Source: Chiridota heheva (lineage: Eukaryota; Echinodermata; Holothuroidea; Apodida; Chiridotidae). From it: a stretch of DNA of 64,000 nt. The stretch's first letter is position 1; the number at the start of each line of letters is the position of its first letter. Positions 34,421-46,409 of the stretch are shown one piece after another. Location: NCBI GenBank assembly GCA_020152595.1, contig JAIGNY010001695.1, positions 25,001 to 89,000 on the forward strand. Direction: 5' to 3'. Made by a program: the position numbers and the translations under genes. The notes below the pieces were generated by a model, which searched no databases, was not told where the DNA came from, and saw only the letters and a program-made list of their open reading frames with translations.

Positions 34421-34846
34421 GTAATACATCACAAAATTTACATAAAATATGCAAATTGATGCCTATAAGATTTTAAAATGCTGTAAATTACATGCAGGCT
34501 TAATTATTTATTGCTACTATGGGTGAATTTTAATCAATTTTTAAACCAATCTACAATATTGTACAAAACTGTTGGAACAATTCAACATTTTGAGAACTAA
34601 ATATGTCATAGTCTTATGTTTCTTTAATATTTTTAATGAGAATTGTAACACCCTACCCCCTTTTCAATGTTAAATTAACTTTTTTTTTAACATCATTTCC
34701 ATAAAAACAGTCGCAACAGTCAACATTGAATGGGAAGGGGGACGGGGAAGGGGGACGGGAAGGGGGACGTTAAATATAGTTAGGTAGGCGGCATCATTGA
34801 AATGATGAAAATGCAATCATGAAAAAGCAAAAATGTAGATGCAAAA

Positions 34847-35165
34847 TTACTTTAAAATCTAATAAAAATCATACAGTGGTCTAGTATATCCATTTTTAAA
34901 GGTACATGGGTTTGTAGATTCAAAATTAGGAAGATTACTTTAAAATCTATTAAAAATCATACAGTGGTGTTACATATCCTATTTTCGAAGGTATATGTGC
35001 GTGTACATTGTAGATGTAAAATTAACTACATTACTTTAAAAACTATTAAAAATCATACAGTGGTGTAGCATATCCATTTTTAAAGGTACATGGGTGTATA
35101 AATTCAAAATAAGGAAAATTACTTTAAAATCTATTAAAAATCATACAGTGGTGTTGTATATCCTG
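34847..35165. repeat. ~90-bp tandem repeat, about four copies
   Basis: The block AAAAATCATACAGTGGTGT, preceded by 'attactttaaaatctatt', recurs near 34,847, 34,934, 35,028 and 35,118. It alternates with 'tatccatttttaaaggtacatgggtgta'. Short GGGGGACGG repeats lie just before it at 34,730-34,768. Confidence 0.85.
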
Positions 35166-35354
35166 GACCACCCAATGTATTGAAATTTGTTGGGGAAATT
35201 CTAATGAAGCATTTTATTCCCCGACAAAAATCTCTGATTCCCCAACACAACAGATTCAGCAAACAGAGTAGCATGATCTTTAAATAGTTCATTGCCCCCA
35301 AAAATTCTTAACCATTACCCTCTCTAAAGCATTATACAATAGGTACAGTCAAGC

Positions 35355-35690
35355 TCCACCACGTCCACCTCAGCCCCGTCCACCTCAGCCCCGTCCACCT
35401 CAACCCCGTCCACCTCGGCCCCGTCCCGCCCCGTCCACCTCAGCCTCGGCCCGTCCACCTCGGCCCGTCCACCTCAGCCCGTCCACCTCAGCCCCGTCCA
35501 CCTCAGCCCCGTCCACCTCGGCCCCGTCCACCTCGGCCCCGTCCACCTCGGCACCGTCCACCTCGGCCCCGGCTCCGTCCACCTCGCCCCGTCCACCTCG
35601 CCATGTCCACCGTCCACCTCGGCACCGTCCACCTCGGCCCACCCCCGTCCACCACACCCCGCCCGTCCACCACAGCCCACCTCGGCCCCA
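35355..35690. repeat. ~15-bp CCGTCCACCTCGGCC minisatellite
   Basis: About 22 degenerate copies of a unit near CCGTCCACCTCGGCCC occur. It is strongly GC-rich and strand-asymmetric. The Gly/Trp-rich minus-strand open frames are repeat artefacts. Confidence 0.92.
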
Positions 35691-36399
35691 TCCACCAATG
35701 AAATATAGCTGAACCACCCATCGAAGGAGTGGTACATGTATACCCTGTGGGGAAAATCCTAGGGCAATCACTGAAACCATGAGGGTATAAGACAATCAAG
35801 AAAATTGGTTTATAAGAATAGTTTATATTACAGCGGTTTTTTGTATTTTTTTTTCCGTTTTCAGGCAATAAAATACAAATTTTATGAATTCAAATTTGTG
35901 ATGAATTGCAGCCTTGATATTTTCTTGTGTCTTTTTGTCACAATTCTTTGAAGGGGTGCAGCGAATTTAAACTAATATTCCTTACTATACCTATTCAAAT
36001 TCTAACCAATCAAATTTAGTGATTGAGATTTCAAAAGGAAATATAAAGAACTACATAAAGATCGACTTTGAGTTGAAATGAATGTACCTTTATGATGTCA
36101 CAATTTCTCCCTATCAGAATCCAACGTCCATGCACCCATTTCTGGTGAAACCTAAAAGAACAAGAAATGTGCAGTGTGAGTGAATGCATGTCTGCTATAC
36201 AAAATTACCTGCAAATGTCACGGACATATTTTTACGTATATAGAGACCAGACAGGTCAGTAGAGGCAATTAAGGAACTAAATTGCTTCAAAGTTGTATAC
36301 AATATTAAAGGTTATCAACGTACATGTAACCAGTGTTCACATTAAGGTGTGCGATTGCGGGGGGATTCCTGCACATCAAATTCGTGCTCAAAAATGATT

Positions 36400-36520
36400 A
36401 AAGGGGAAAAATTCCCACCACAAAATTTTTTTTTAAATCTGCCTTCAATTCGTGAATTTCCTTTATTTTGGAGAAATTTTCTTCAATATTTAAGAAATTT
36501 TTGGAAAATTGGGTTGCGAA
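36400..36520. repeat. Repeat family F (TTTTCNGGAAATNTTCTT motif), array 1
   Basis: Short units alternate 'gaatttcctt', 'ttttggagaaattttcttcaat' and 'tttttggaaaattggg'. The same theme forms longer arrays at 49,560-49,760, 51,900-52,150 and 58,255-58,450. The flank near 36,340 resembles the 'gttcacattaag..tgcggggggattcc' phrase seen elsewhere in the window. Confidence 0.5.
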
Positions 36521-38421
36521 TTTTTGGTTTGACCATGCTTGAGTTGAGAAGAGTGTGTGGCATCTGGTAGTGTTGCTTTGACTTCCTGTAATTTCTTGCA
36601 TGTTTCAGCTAATCCTCATGTGACACATGGTAACAGTTTGAAGATGACCAAAGAGTTCTCACGGACAGATATTCGGCGTTTTAGCTTTTCGCAAAGAGTT
36701 GTTTAATAAGTGGAATGGTTTTAGATCATTTTAAGAAAAATTAAGATAATAGTCACAAAGTACTATTATATTATCTAAATATTTCTTAATGTTTTATTTA
36801 TTTGTTTTCTCACAGTTTTTTTGACTAAACCTAAATAATAAAATTATATGAACAAAAAAATTGTCAGCGAAAAATCAACCTGCAGTTTAGTGGAACATCC
36901 TAAAACTTATTTGCAGAGGTTTGAATAGTTGAAAACAAAAGTGTGGTGACTAAGAAAGATGGCGACCAAAACATGAATTCAAGAACTTTATCCTGTCATG
37001 GTGCCAAATAGGTAAAGATTTAGGGAATTTTTTTTGGTTAAGTGTATTATTTAGACTAATTGATAGTTTATAAGAACATTATAAGAACATTTTTCAATCA
37101 TCAATTTTCTACGTGTGAATTTTCAAAAACATAAGAATTGTATATGAGCTATAACAACCCTCATATGGCAATCCCAATGTCAACCGTACTTGTTTGTTTC
37201 CTTTCTATTCAAATGCAATACAATAAAACAATCACAAAATATTGTCACAGATCACAGAAAATGCCAGAAATGATGTTGAACGAGCAATGTGGCTAGTAAC
37301 ATGCTAGCTAGTAGTACTACATACTGTATAATGATGTACACTACCGTCTGACAGTACTAGTAGGGCAAAATTTAAAACTCTCAAACTTCGCTGTAAAAAA
37401 AATATATCCAAAACAGTGCACAACAAGCCGTGTGTGTAGTATGCTGCAGAAAAAAATATATTGCGGGTGTATATTACCAAACTGTTTTGAAAGCGTGTCT
37501 GCTATTTCCGGAAAAAATGTAACACCTATTATGATTCTTTTATGAACCAATCATAAGTTGTGTTCAAATAAAAAAAAAAATTCACAAACCACGTTTTGAC
37601 AAATAATAAGCCAATTAAAAGGACTTTTCCTTTGCTGTATTGAAGGATTCCTAGCCGTAGTACAACAAAATGGCTTCAAAAAAAAGAAGTTATGTTTGGA
37701 AGTTTTTTGAACTTATTAAACAGAAGAGTCTCAAGAAAGTAGAGAGCCAAATGTTCTCTCTGCTCGAATACTTTTTCATACTTTGGGGGTAGCACTTCAT
37801 CACTGCTAAAACATTCAAATTCTCAACATCCAGGACAGTTGGCAGAGCAGGTCCCTGGCCCATCAGGTTTGAAACAGAGTCGTGTTGGGGACTTTTTCGC
37901 ACGTGTTGCTACCGACAATAGACCATAATTCACCACAACAGAGAGACGAAATTACAGATTTACTCTGTCAAATAATCTATGAAGAGTTGACACCTTTATC
38001 AATTATCAGGAGTGGCGCCTTCCATCAGTTTCTGAACTATGCTAAACCTAATTTCCCCATTCCGAGTGCAGATACTGTTCGTAAGAACATTGTCCGATTA
38101 TATAATGTTCAATTTCATGAGATTATGGAAAAATTGGGTAATCTCTCTATCGTGTCACATACCACGGATCACTGGACTTCAGCGATCAATGACGCCTATC
38201 TGGGTGTTACTGCACATGGAATGAGGGCAGAATGGGAAATAAAGACCCTAAATCTGGGCACCAAAGTCACTTCACAACGCCACACTGCCATAAATATTGC
38301 CAGCGACTTGCAGGACATGTCACATTAGAGTGGAAACTTGAAAAAATATTTATGTATGTTCATGACAATGCAGCTAACATGGACTCAGCCATTTCAAGTT
38401 TGGAGCCGTATTCTGTCCCAT

Positions 38422-38881
38422 GCTTTGCACACACTATTCAGCTGGCTATCAATGCTGGGCTAGGCATGCTTTGTGCACACTATTCAGCTGGCTATCAATG
38501 CTGGGCTAGGCATGCTTTGTGCACACTATTCAGCTGGCTATCAATGCTGGGCTAGACATGCTTTGTGCACACTATTCAGCTGGCTATCAATGCTGGGCTA
38601 GACATGCTTTGTGCACACTATTCAGCTGGCTATCAATGCTGGGCTAGGCATGCTTTGTGCACACTATTCAGCTGGCTATCAATGCTGGGCTAGACATGCT
38701 TTGTGCACACTATTCAGCTGGCTATCAATGCTGGGCTAGACATGCTTTGTGCACACTATTCAGCTGGCTATCAATGCTGGGCTAGGCATGCTTTGTGCAC
38801 ACTATTCAGCTGGCTATCAATGCTGGGCTAGACATGCTTTGTGCACACTATTCAGCTGGCTATCAATGCCGGGCTAGACAC
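38422..38881. repeat. 46-bp tandem expansion inside the hAT transposase
   Basis: Ten copies, nearly identical, of a 46-bp unit containing GTGCACACTATTCAGCTGGC. The unit derives from the transposase segment encoding CFAHTIQLAINAGL. Nine extra copies add 414 bp, a multiple of three, so the frame is restored after the array, but stops occur inside it. High similarity between copies indicates recent amplification in an already decayed element. Confidence 0.95.
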
Positions 38882-39035
38882 AAAGACAGAATCAAACATG
38901 ATTGCAAATGCCCGATCCTTATCAGGATATTTCAGGAAGTCTAATCCAGCTGGGGTTCTACTCCAACAAAAGCATCAGGAAAAGGATCCATCCTGCTCTC
39001 CTTTAAGACCAATCCAGGATGTATGTACCAGGTGG

Positions 39036-39118
39036 AACTCTACCTACCTGATGGTGGAACTCTACCTACCTGATGGTGGAACTCTACCTACCTGATGGTG
39101 GAACTCTACCTACCAGAT
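39036..39118. repeat. 22-bp tandem repeat inside the hAT transposase
   Basis: About four copies of CTACCTGATGGTGGAACT with a four-base linker (period 22 bp) lie right after the RWNSTYLM motif. This is a second, independent local amplification in the same pseudogene. Confidence 0.9.
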
Positions 39119-39599
39119 GCTGTATCAGTTAGTGAAGTTAAAGGCTTCAATTTTAAAAACATTTGCAGAGGAAGCTATGGGCGCTGATATCCACCGCCAT
39201 CAAGCGAAGCAACTTCGTGACGACGAGTGGTACCTCACCCAACAGCTCACAAAACTTTTGGAGCCTTTGGCGCAAAAAGAAAGTACCTACTGCAGATATC
39301 CTCAAATAGTGGATGTTGCATGAAAAGGAATTCCCAAAGATGGCAATCACAGCAAAATTTTTACAGGCAATATCAGCAACAAGTGCACCGTCTGGAAGAT
39401 TATTTTCATCAGCAGGTGAACTTTTGTCAAAAAAATAAGAGACTGCGATTAAGTCCAAAACTTGTCGATAAAATTCTCTTCCTACGTGAAAATTGCAGGG
39501 AAAATGCTGCTGCAGCAGCTGCCTGCAACTCCACTTCTGAAAGTTGGTTTGTTTGTTGGATGAGGGCTCAACGGCACCATGACAACGAAGGTCAAATTG

Positions 39600-42500
39600 T
39601 GCCTGAGAGGTCAGATCATTCTAGAGGTAGGAAGGAAAGGAAGCAGGGGGAGAATGAAAGAAATTCAAAAACAAAAGGTCAGAAAGCTGTAATCGAGAGG
39701 GGAGGTGCATGGTTGAAACAAAAACAAAGTAGAGAGAGGGTGGAAGAGGAGAATCAAATATGGTTGTAGAGGGAGGCATGATGAAGGAAGAAGATAATTT
39801 TCTCCGGAGGATTTTTCTGGAAGAACTCAGCAATTGAGTTGTGGGGAGCGAGGGAAGCTCTGGGAAGGTTGCACAGGGGGCAAGCAAGGAGAACGTGATG
39901 GATTGTGAGGGTGCAATGGCAATTGTTGCAGAGGGACTGGGGGAGCCAATAAGGAGGTAGGAGTGAGTGAGGTGGGTGTGACCAATTCTAAGACGGGTAA
40001 TATGAACGTTAACGATACGAGAGAGGTTGTTGATGGTTATTTTGATCGGAGTTGTGGGCTGAATGACATGGAGTTTGTTATCAATTTGGGAGTTCCATAA
40101 GGTTTGCCAGCCGTCACGAACAAGGGAAGCGATAAGCGGTTTGATGTCAGAGAGGGTTTTGGGAAAAGGGATAGGGAGAAGGTTGAGGGCAAGCTTAGCG
40201 GCTGCATCAGCCCTGTCATTGCCTAGGATGCCAACATGGCTGGGTATCAGAAGAAATGAATACTTTTCCTGCAGAGGGTGGGAGAAAGGAGTTTCCGGAG
40301 GAGGTGGCATGTGAGGTTATCCCATTTAAGATTGAGTAAAGAAGAACAGCCTTTGAGTCGGAGAAAATGGCAAAGTGGCTGAGCGAAGAGTACTCAATAA
40401 AGTTGAGGGCAAGGAGAATGGCCTTAGCCTTGGCTGAGAATATGGATGAGTAGTCTGGAAGTCAGCTACTGAGGGTGATGTCTTGGATGACGGCAGCAGC
40501 AGCTGTCTTGTTGCCTTCCTTGGAGCCATCAGTATAGATGGAGGTGTAATTTAAGAGTTGGTCTTTGATTTGGTTGTGGAGATTGATGAAGAGGTTAGGG
40601 TGGGTTTGAGTTTTGTGATGAGTGGAAAGGCCCAGGTGGAAAGAAGGGAGGGGGTGGCCCAAGGAGGAAAAGTGGGCCAGGAGAAGGTGCCGAGAGTGGC
40701 GGGGTTGATGCTGAAATGGAAGAGGTCTGATTTAATGCTAAGCTGAAGCAAGGGGATAGGGTTTTAGTCCTATCAAAGAGGGTGGAGAAATTGGGGTACC
40801 TAATGAGGTTGTAAACAGGGCTCTGGGTGTTGGTGAGGACCCTAAAATTATAGGAGAGGCTAAGCTTTCTACATCTAAGTAGAAAGGGGGGTTCGTTGGC
40901 TTCAACATGAAGGCTGGTGATTGGGGAGGTCCTGTAGGCACCTAGACAAAGCCTGAGGGCTTCATTTTGGATGGTCTTGATGTGGTTGAGGTATGAGTTG
41001 TGAGCGACACAGTAGACAATATTGCCGTAGTCAAGCTTGGCACGAATGGTGAGCCTGAAAATTTTGAGGAGAGCATAGCAGTTCGCACCCCAAGTGGTGT
41101 TGGAGAGGAGTCGGAGGATGTTAAGGGAGCTGTTGCATTTTAGTTTCAGGTTGGTGATGTGTTGCTTGTAGGTGAGCTTGGGGTCTAGAGTTAGACCCAG
41201 GAACTTTGTGTGTTCAACTTTAGGGATGTAATTGCCATTGAGCACAAAGTTCGGGTTGAGGTGAAGGTTGTTGAAATGACAAAAGTGCATGCAGACTGTC
41301 TTGCCTTTGGAGAATTTAAAACCGTTATTGTTGCTCCAGACTTGCAGCTGGTTGAGGCTGATTTGGAGCCTATTTTCAACAATAGGAAAGCTAGGGGAGG
41401 AGTAGAAGATGGTGAAGTCGTCCACGTAGAAGGTACGTTTGATTTTGGGGCCAAGGTTATCCGCGATGTCATTAATGCTCAGGTTGAAGAGAGTGGAGAG
41501 AGGATGCTGCCTTGGGGGACGCCCTCTTCTTGGGGGTACAGGTTGGAGAGGGTGTGGCCAATAAGAACTTGGAACTGCCTGGGTGAGAGGAAGCTTTGAA
41601 TAAAGATGGGGAGATGGCTTCTAGGGCTGATGGTGTGAAGTTTGCGGGTAATGCCGTATTTCAAAGTAGTGTCGAAAGCTTTCTCGAGGTCAAAAAATAT
41701 GGCAATGAGGTGTTCCTTTTTTGCAAAGGATTCCCGAATAGCAGTGTCGAGCGTAATTAACTGGTCTAGGGTATTGCAACGTTTTCGGAAGCCGCTTTGG
41801 TGAGGGGAGAGGATTCTGTTGGTCTCTAGGAACCAGTTTAGTCTCTGATTAATGATCCTTTCCATAATTTTACAGAGACAGCAGGCAAGGGCGATGGGGC
41901 GGTAGCTGGAGGGGTCGGTACCGTCCTTCCCCCTGTTTAAGGATGGGGATGACAATAGCTGTCCTCCAGATAGGGGGAAAGGAGTGTGAGGACCAAATGT
42001 GGTTAAAGATGGTGAGTAGGGTAGTGGTGGCCTTGATGGGGAGGTGTTTCAGGAACTGATAGGGGATGTTATCTGGTCCCTTGGAGGTGCAGCCAGCATC
42101 GTGGATGGCTTGGTTTAATTCAAAAGGGTGAGAAGGGTGTTGTAGCTTTCAGAGTAGTCGGAAGGAAAAGTGATTCTCCGGGCTTCATCGCAAGCTTTTT
42201 TGGTTTTGAAGGTATTGGAGTAGTTGGTTGAGGACGAGATGTTGCTGAAAGTGGCGGCGAGGTAATTAACGGTGTCCTTTTTCGCAGTGAGAAGGTCACC
42301 ATTCCAAGAGAGATGGGAGATTTGTCCACTCTGCCGTGGAAGCTGTTAACCATTCTCCAAAATCTTCTTAGTGGGGGTGTTGGTGGTGAGAGAAGAGATG
42401 AAGTTGTTCCACGTGTTGGTTTTACTGTCCTTGATAGTGCGTCTGGCCTTGGCACGGCTGATGCGAAAGAGGTTGAGGTTATAGGTGGTCGGGTTAGTTT

Positions 42501-42730
42501 TAAAGTTCCTGAGGGCTCTTTTCCTGTTCTTGATGGCGATTTTGCAGTCATCAGAGATCCAGGGGTTGGGGGGATGATCTGGGGGTTTGGAGGTTTTGGG
42601 AATTGAGCAGGTGGCGATGTTGAGAAGAATATTACTGAAGTTTGACATGGGATCCTCATCCTCGAGGAGATGGGGGGAGAGGTGTGAGTCATGATTTCCA
42701 GCCGAAATATACAAAACATTTTTCTTTTTG
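39600..42730 (-). mobile_element. I/Nimb-like LINE with RT and RNase H, 5'-truncated
   Basis: The minus strand reads, from 42,730 down, a pre-RT linker (PWISDDCKIAIKNRKRALRN, then ISRAKARRTIKD). The RT core follows: SYRPIALACCLCKIMERIIN, FFDLEKAFD, EEGVPQGSILSP and, after a frame change near 41,480, YVDDFTIFYSS. Thumb and linker (KTIQNEALRLCLGAYRTS) come next. RNase H follows (YTDGSKEGNKTAAAAV, IFSAKAKAILLALNFIEYSS, FSDSKA, HVGILGNDRADAAAK), then a post-RNase H RLRIGHTHLTHSYLL and a C-x2-C-x-C knuckle. The RT–RNase H order is that of the I superfamily. The endonuclease is missing or cut off at about 42,730. About five frameshifts kill it. Its 3' end abuts the hAT copy. The GC content is visibly higher than in its surroundings. 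Confidence 0.9.
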
Positions 42731-43425
42731 GGGGGGAAAGGGGAGGGGGGGGGGGAATTGAGCCTTGGGTAGCTTACAATGCATATTACATAGACAATCA
42801 TGTTTTTTTATTAGTTTAGTTTTAGCTCTCAACTTTAATTGCAAACATTGGGTGTGGACCGGAGACTAAAGGCAGGAGGGGGAGGGGGGGGGGGATGTAT
42901 AATCAAAAGTGTAAAAACGCCAGAAAATATTGTGGGTTGAGATTGAGAATAAAATTTTAAAGATATTTCGGGTATTAAACTCGATGTTACATGACTTTAC
43001 ACGCCAGGAAGTATTGTGGGTTGAGAATAACATTTTAAAAGATATTTCGGGTATCATACTCGATTAGACATGTCTTTGGAGTCTGGACTTGTATGGCAGC
43101 CCTTATTCGAGTTTTAGTGGAGTGCTCCCTCCCCTAAAATGTCACAAGTTTTCCTAAAAATTGCTTGCTTTCATTACATGTTAGCCCAAAACTCATTTAT
43201 TTTTACAATGGGAGAGGGGGGCTTCTCCCTTGACCCTGCCTCCTATGTCCTTGTATTTTATAGAATCAAGGTACTTCTGATAATATCATCTTACTATTTT
43301 TGTTCTTGTCAGCTTGTTACAATTGTTTAAGATAAAAGAAATAGTGTACTAACCACAAACATTCCATTGCTTTCCTGTTGTATTTGCTTTTTTCGTTTTA
43401 CATTAACTTGAGCTGTAATTGTTTT
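42731..43425. other. Non-coding stretch with duplicated block
   Basis: Two G-rich runs (42,727-42,760 and 42,876-42,896) flank AT-rich sequence. A ~60-bp block containing TATTGTGGGTTGAGA and 'agatatttcgggtat' is duplicated near 42,925 and 43,010. No gene is seen. Confidence 0.6.
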
Positions 43426-43429
43426 TAAA

Positions 43430-43645
43430 GTGAATACACGATTCCCCGGCTTAGGGGGCCATTTTGATTGTGCACGATCAGCTATACATAGCAATGAAAA
43501 AGTACCGAGTACTGTCACTGAGTGCTGCGTGCAATGCATTTCGGAACCGTGCACTTGGAATCGTGTATTATTCCAGAATACCAAGGAACCCTTCCCGCAA
43601 AATTTTGAGGAAGTGATTATATCATTATTGTACCACATTTTATGA
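43430..43645 (+). pseudogene. Possible PAN/apple-like domain exon or relic
   Basis: The plus-strand frame reads RFPGLGGHFDCARSAIHSNE, then KVPSTVTECCVQCISEPCTW and NRVLFQNTKEPFPQNFEE. The spacing 'V-x-S/T..EC..QC.SEPC.....FQN' resembles the PAN/apple fold common in extracellular proteins of invertebrates. A 'tttttaaag' acceptor-like site precedes it. No partner exon was found, the frame ends in a stop and no donor fits in frame. It may be a single exon of an unseen gene, a relic, or chance. Confidence 0.25.
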
Positions 43646-44004
43646 AGACAGGTAAATAAAAGAGGCAACACACATTTGTATTTTATTTCTTAATTCACAA
43701 AAACAAAGTTACGATTGAAAAAACAAGAAACATCACAAGATTTAACAAGGTATACTGTTATATTTTGACACGTACTACTTCCGCGAAAAATAATGAAAAG
43801 GCCTTGTCGGCACGTTGGATACTCCATCGATAATGCGGATTTTTGGACCTAGTACAAACAATAACTGAGCTCATATACAGTTACATCAACTCCGACCTCG
43901 AGAATGTGAGTTGAGTACAAAAATGTAATTAAAATTCACGAGTGGTCAAAACAAAGAATTTTCATGTATGGTTCAAAAGTCGCAGTAGGAGGTGACTTAC
44001 CTTG

Positions 44005-44005
<1 letters not shown>

Positions 44006-44095
<90 letters not shown>

Positions 44096-44103
44096 TATAT
44101 AGG

Positions 44104-44148
<45 letters not shown>

Positions 44149-44189
44149 GTGTATATGTATGTATATATATATATGTGTATATATATGTG

Positions 44190-44236
<47 letters not shown>

Positions 44237-44312
44237 ATATATATATATATAAATATATATACATGTATATATATATATATATGTATATATAATATATATA
44301 TATGAGTATATA
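44006..44312. repeat. (TA)n microsatellite with TG/TAC/GGCC interruptions
   Basis: About 85 bp of pure TA is followed by a variable half with 'tatatgtg', 'tacatg' and one embedded TAGGCCTA at 44,100. Confidence 0.98.
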
Positions 44313-45900
44313 GGCCTAGGCTTAACGCTAGGAAAACCTGTGGAGCACACTAGGCCTACTGAGTAAATTATGTAGCCTGCGAGCAAAGTTTAAACATAAA
44401 CATAGGCCCTAATAATTTAAGTTAAACATATCTTACTAACTCACTGTACTGTTACTGTTGTTAGGCTACTCTTCTCTGGAGACTTGTATTTGACGGTAAG
44501 TTGAACTTGAAACTGGCAGAGGCCCAGGTAGGCCTAATGGCAGTTTTGCGGAAAACCCAAAACTGTCGGGACGTACAATATGAATCACTGGTAAAAATTA
44601 CGATAGGTGCTTTAAAAATGCTATGGTTGAAATTTGTGAAATTTCAGTGAAAATGTCAGGAAGTTTGACAGCTACCTGTTGTCGATGTTTCTTGAATAAC
44701 TAACTAGGCCTACGTAACGTTAACGCAGAACGTTACACGTACATACGACTGTTTGTGCTGGCTACATGTGATGACGTGATGTGTACTTTTATGTGTATAT
44801 AATCGAGTCGCATATCCATCAGGCTCGAGGAGGCCTAGGCAGTCTGCCAAGAACATACCACAATATGCTCTACTATGATTTATTACGATAATTACTAAGT
44901 ACATCTAGACCTACAAAAACATTGGTAACAAATAACTAGTATTTATGTATAATTTTAAATCTTTTATACAAAATACTGAATGTTTCCATGGAATACAAAA
45001 GACAATAATATTGCGATATAAGTAATACAACCCTAAAATTGGAATGAATCAACCGAATTTAAAAAACTTCCAACTTTACTGTCATTTAAGGTTGAGCCCT
45101 ATTTTTGGGGGAATCCCCGTAAGTCACTAAAGGTCATTCTCCTTTCACTGTTTACAAACATTCAAATTAGGAAGTGGGCTAGCGCATTAGATTTTAGGGT
45201 TTCATTGTTTGATGTTGACAGCAGGGTGGAAAATATAGCGCACTACGGTACTAATGGTCCCAAAATTATTTTAAGGTCTGAAGAAAGAAAAGAAACAAAT
45301 TATACATAAATACACAAAAAGGGAAAAGAATGGAAAAGGGGAGAAAGAAAACTAGTAAAATGTTATAAAAAAAAAAAAAAGGAATGGAAATGGGAGAAAA
45401 GGTGTGAAAGAAAGAAAAATGACACGAGAAAAAGCAGAAATGTTTAAAAACCTTTCTCTTAAAATAATTTTTTTAAATCTTTTTACACTAGTATTTTATT
45501 AGTTTTGCTTTTAATTATAACTTTTATGATATTACACATTTCCATTTTACGCCGGTGTTTACTTAAATTGTTATTATTATTATTCTCAGGCTTGTTTAGG
45601 TATTTTTGTTATTAAATTGTTTTTTTACAAAGTTCATAGAATTTACTTCATTTGCTAAATCCTCATATAAATTGGTACAAATTATTTTCTTTCCTGTTTT
45701 TCTGGTTAGCTTAAAGGAGCTGGCTGTATATTTTTCTTGAGTCTCAAGAATATTCCACACATTTCATACTCATAATGGTATTGAAAACTTTGACACGAAT
45801 GTTCAAATTAATCAGAATTGTTTCAATGTACACTTTAATCCCTTTTCAATGACACGAGTATCAAAAATTAGATCTGCGTTATTTCAAAAGTCACTTGACC
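44313..45900. other. Non-coding stretch rich in TAGGCCTA palindromes
   Basis: AGGCCT occurs at about 44,313, 44,353, 44,529, 44,707 and 44,831, mostly inside TAGGCCTA or AGGCCTAGGC. After 45,250 there is an A-rich then T-rich non-coding stretch. No coding sequence is recognised. Confidence 0.5.
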
Positions 45901-45902
45901 TA

Positions 45903-46180
45903 GAGAGAGAGAGAGTTGAACACACAATTACAATGACGGGGTCGTCGCCTGCGTGTTCGGTTATGATAGTACAAATGCTATCACGAAACGCATAATACGA
46001 CCCGGACGAGAACACAGGTACGACGTACGGACAGACATAACATCGACAACCTAGTCAATGTCCACGGCCTTTGATAACCAGTTGTGGTGCACTGGCGTGT
46101 CTACCCACCCCAGGATTGAACCCGGGGCCTCGTGGTCTGTAGACAGGTATGATAACCGCTACAAAAGTCACTTGACTTGA
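45903..46180 (-). mobile_element. tRNA-derived SINE family 3, full copy
   Basis: On the minus strand the head has an A box (GTAGCGGTTATCATACC) and a B box (GGGTTCAATCC) with a plausible T-arm. The body of about 180 bp is repeated at 49,112-49,300. The 3' end is a (CT)n/(GA)n tract at 45,901-45,915. The anticodon arm does not form a convincing tRNA, so this is a SINE head and does not look like a tRNA gene. Head type resembles tRNA-Val or tRNA-Asp, but that is uncertain. Confidence 0.8.
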
Positions 46181-46409
46181 CTTATCCACCGAGAGCTCAT
46201 TTAATAAAAGAAAACGCTTAAAGGAAAGGTATCGTCCCATAAATACATTCAGAAGTAAACGCCCCGAGCTTGTAACGTCACTTCCGGTTGTCAAATTTTA
46301 TAATTGATTGCGAGAAATCTGTGATGTTATCGATAACAAATGTTCGGTCCTGCGAATATGTGATCGATAATGATTGACATTCCAGATGAATATGGCGACA
46401 ACGGTGCAT

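Larger units (their letters stand above)
37670..39535 (+). mobile_element. hAT-superfamily transposase, broken (BED finger to hATC domain)
   Basis: An ATG at 37,670 starts MASKKRSYVWKFFELI. After a frame change a BED zinc finger is visible, AKCSLCSNTFSYFGGS then LLKHSNSQH (C-x2-C then H-x5-H). The middle part contains SHTTDHWTSAINDAYLGVTA and, after another frame change near 38,325, FMYVHDNAANMDSAISS and CFAHTIQLAINAGL, which are typical hAT core motifs. After a tandem expansion (38,422-38,881) the protein resumes with IQDVCTRWNSTYLM, then DDEWYLTQQLTKLLEPLA. Last comes the hATC dimerisation motif, SAPSGRLFSSAGELLSKK and LRLSPKLVDKILFLREN, also across a frame change. It would cut and rejoin DNA if intact. 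Several frameshifts and the expansion make it a dead copy. Terminal inverted repeats were not found. A LINE adjoins its 3' end. Confidence 0.88.

Noticed and set aside
35400..35868. Gly/Trp-rich minus-strand open frames
   Set aside because: They coincide with a ~15-bp GC-rich minisatellite and have no conserved composition outside it.
38422..38881. CRISPR-like array of 46-bp direct repeats
   Set aside because: The copies are contiguous with no unique spacers and derive from transposase coding sequence in a eukaryotic context. The 47-bp array at 56,011-56,575 is rejected for the same reason.
46101..46180. tRNA gene on the minus strand
   Set aside because: A and B boxes are present but the anticodon and acceptor stems do not pair properly, and the body continues as a repeated SINE. 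The same applies to the heads near 9,628 and 59,945.
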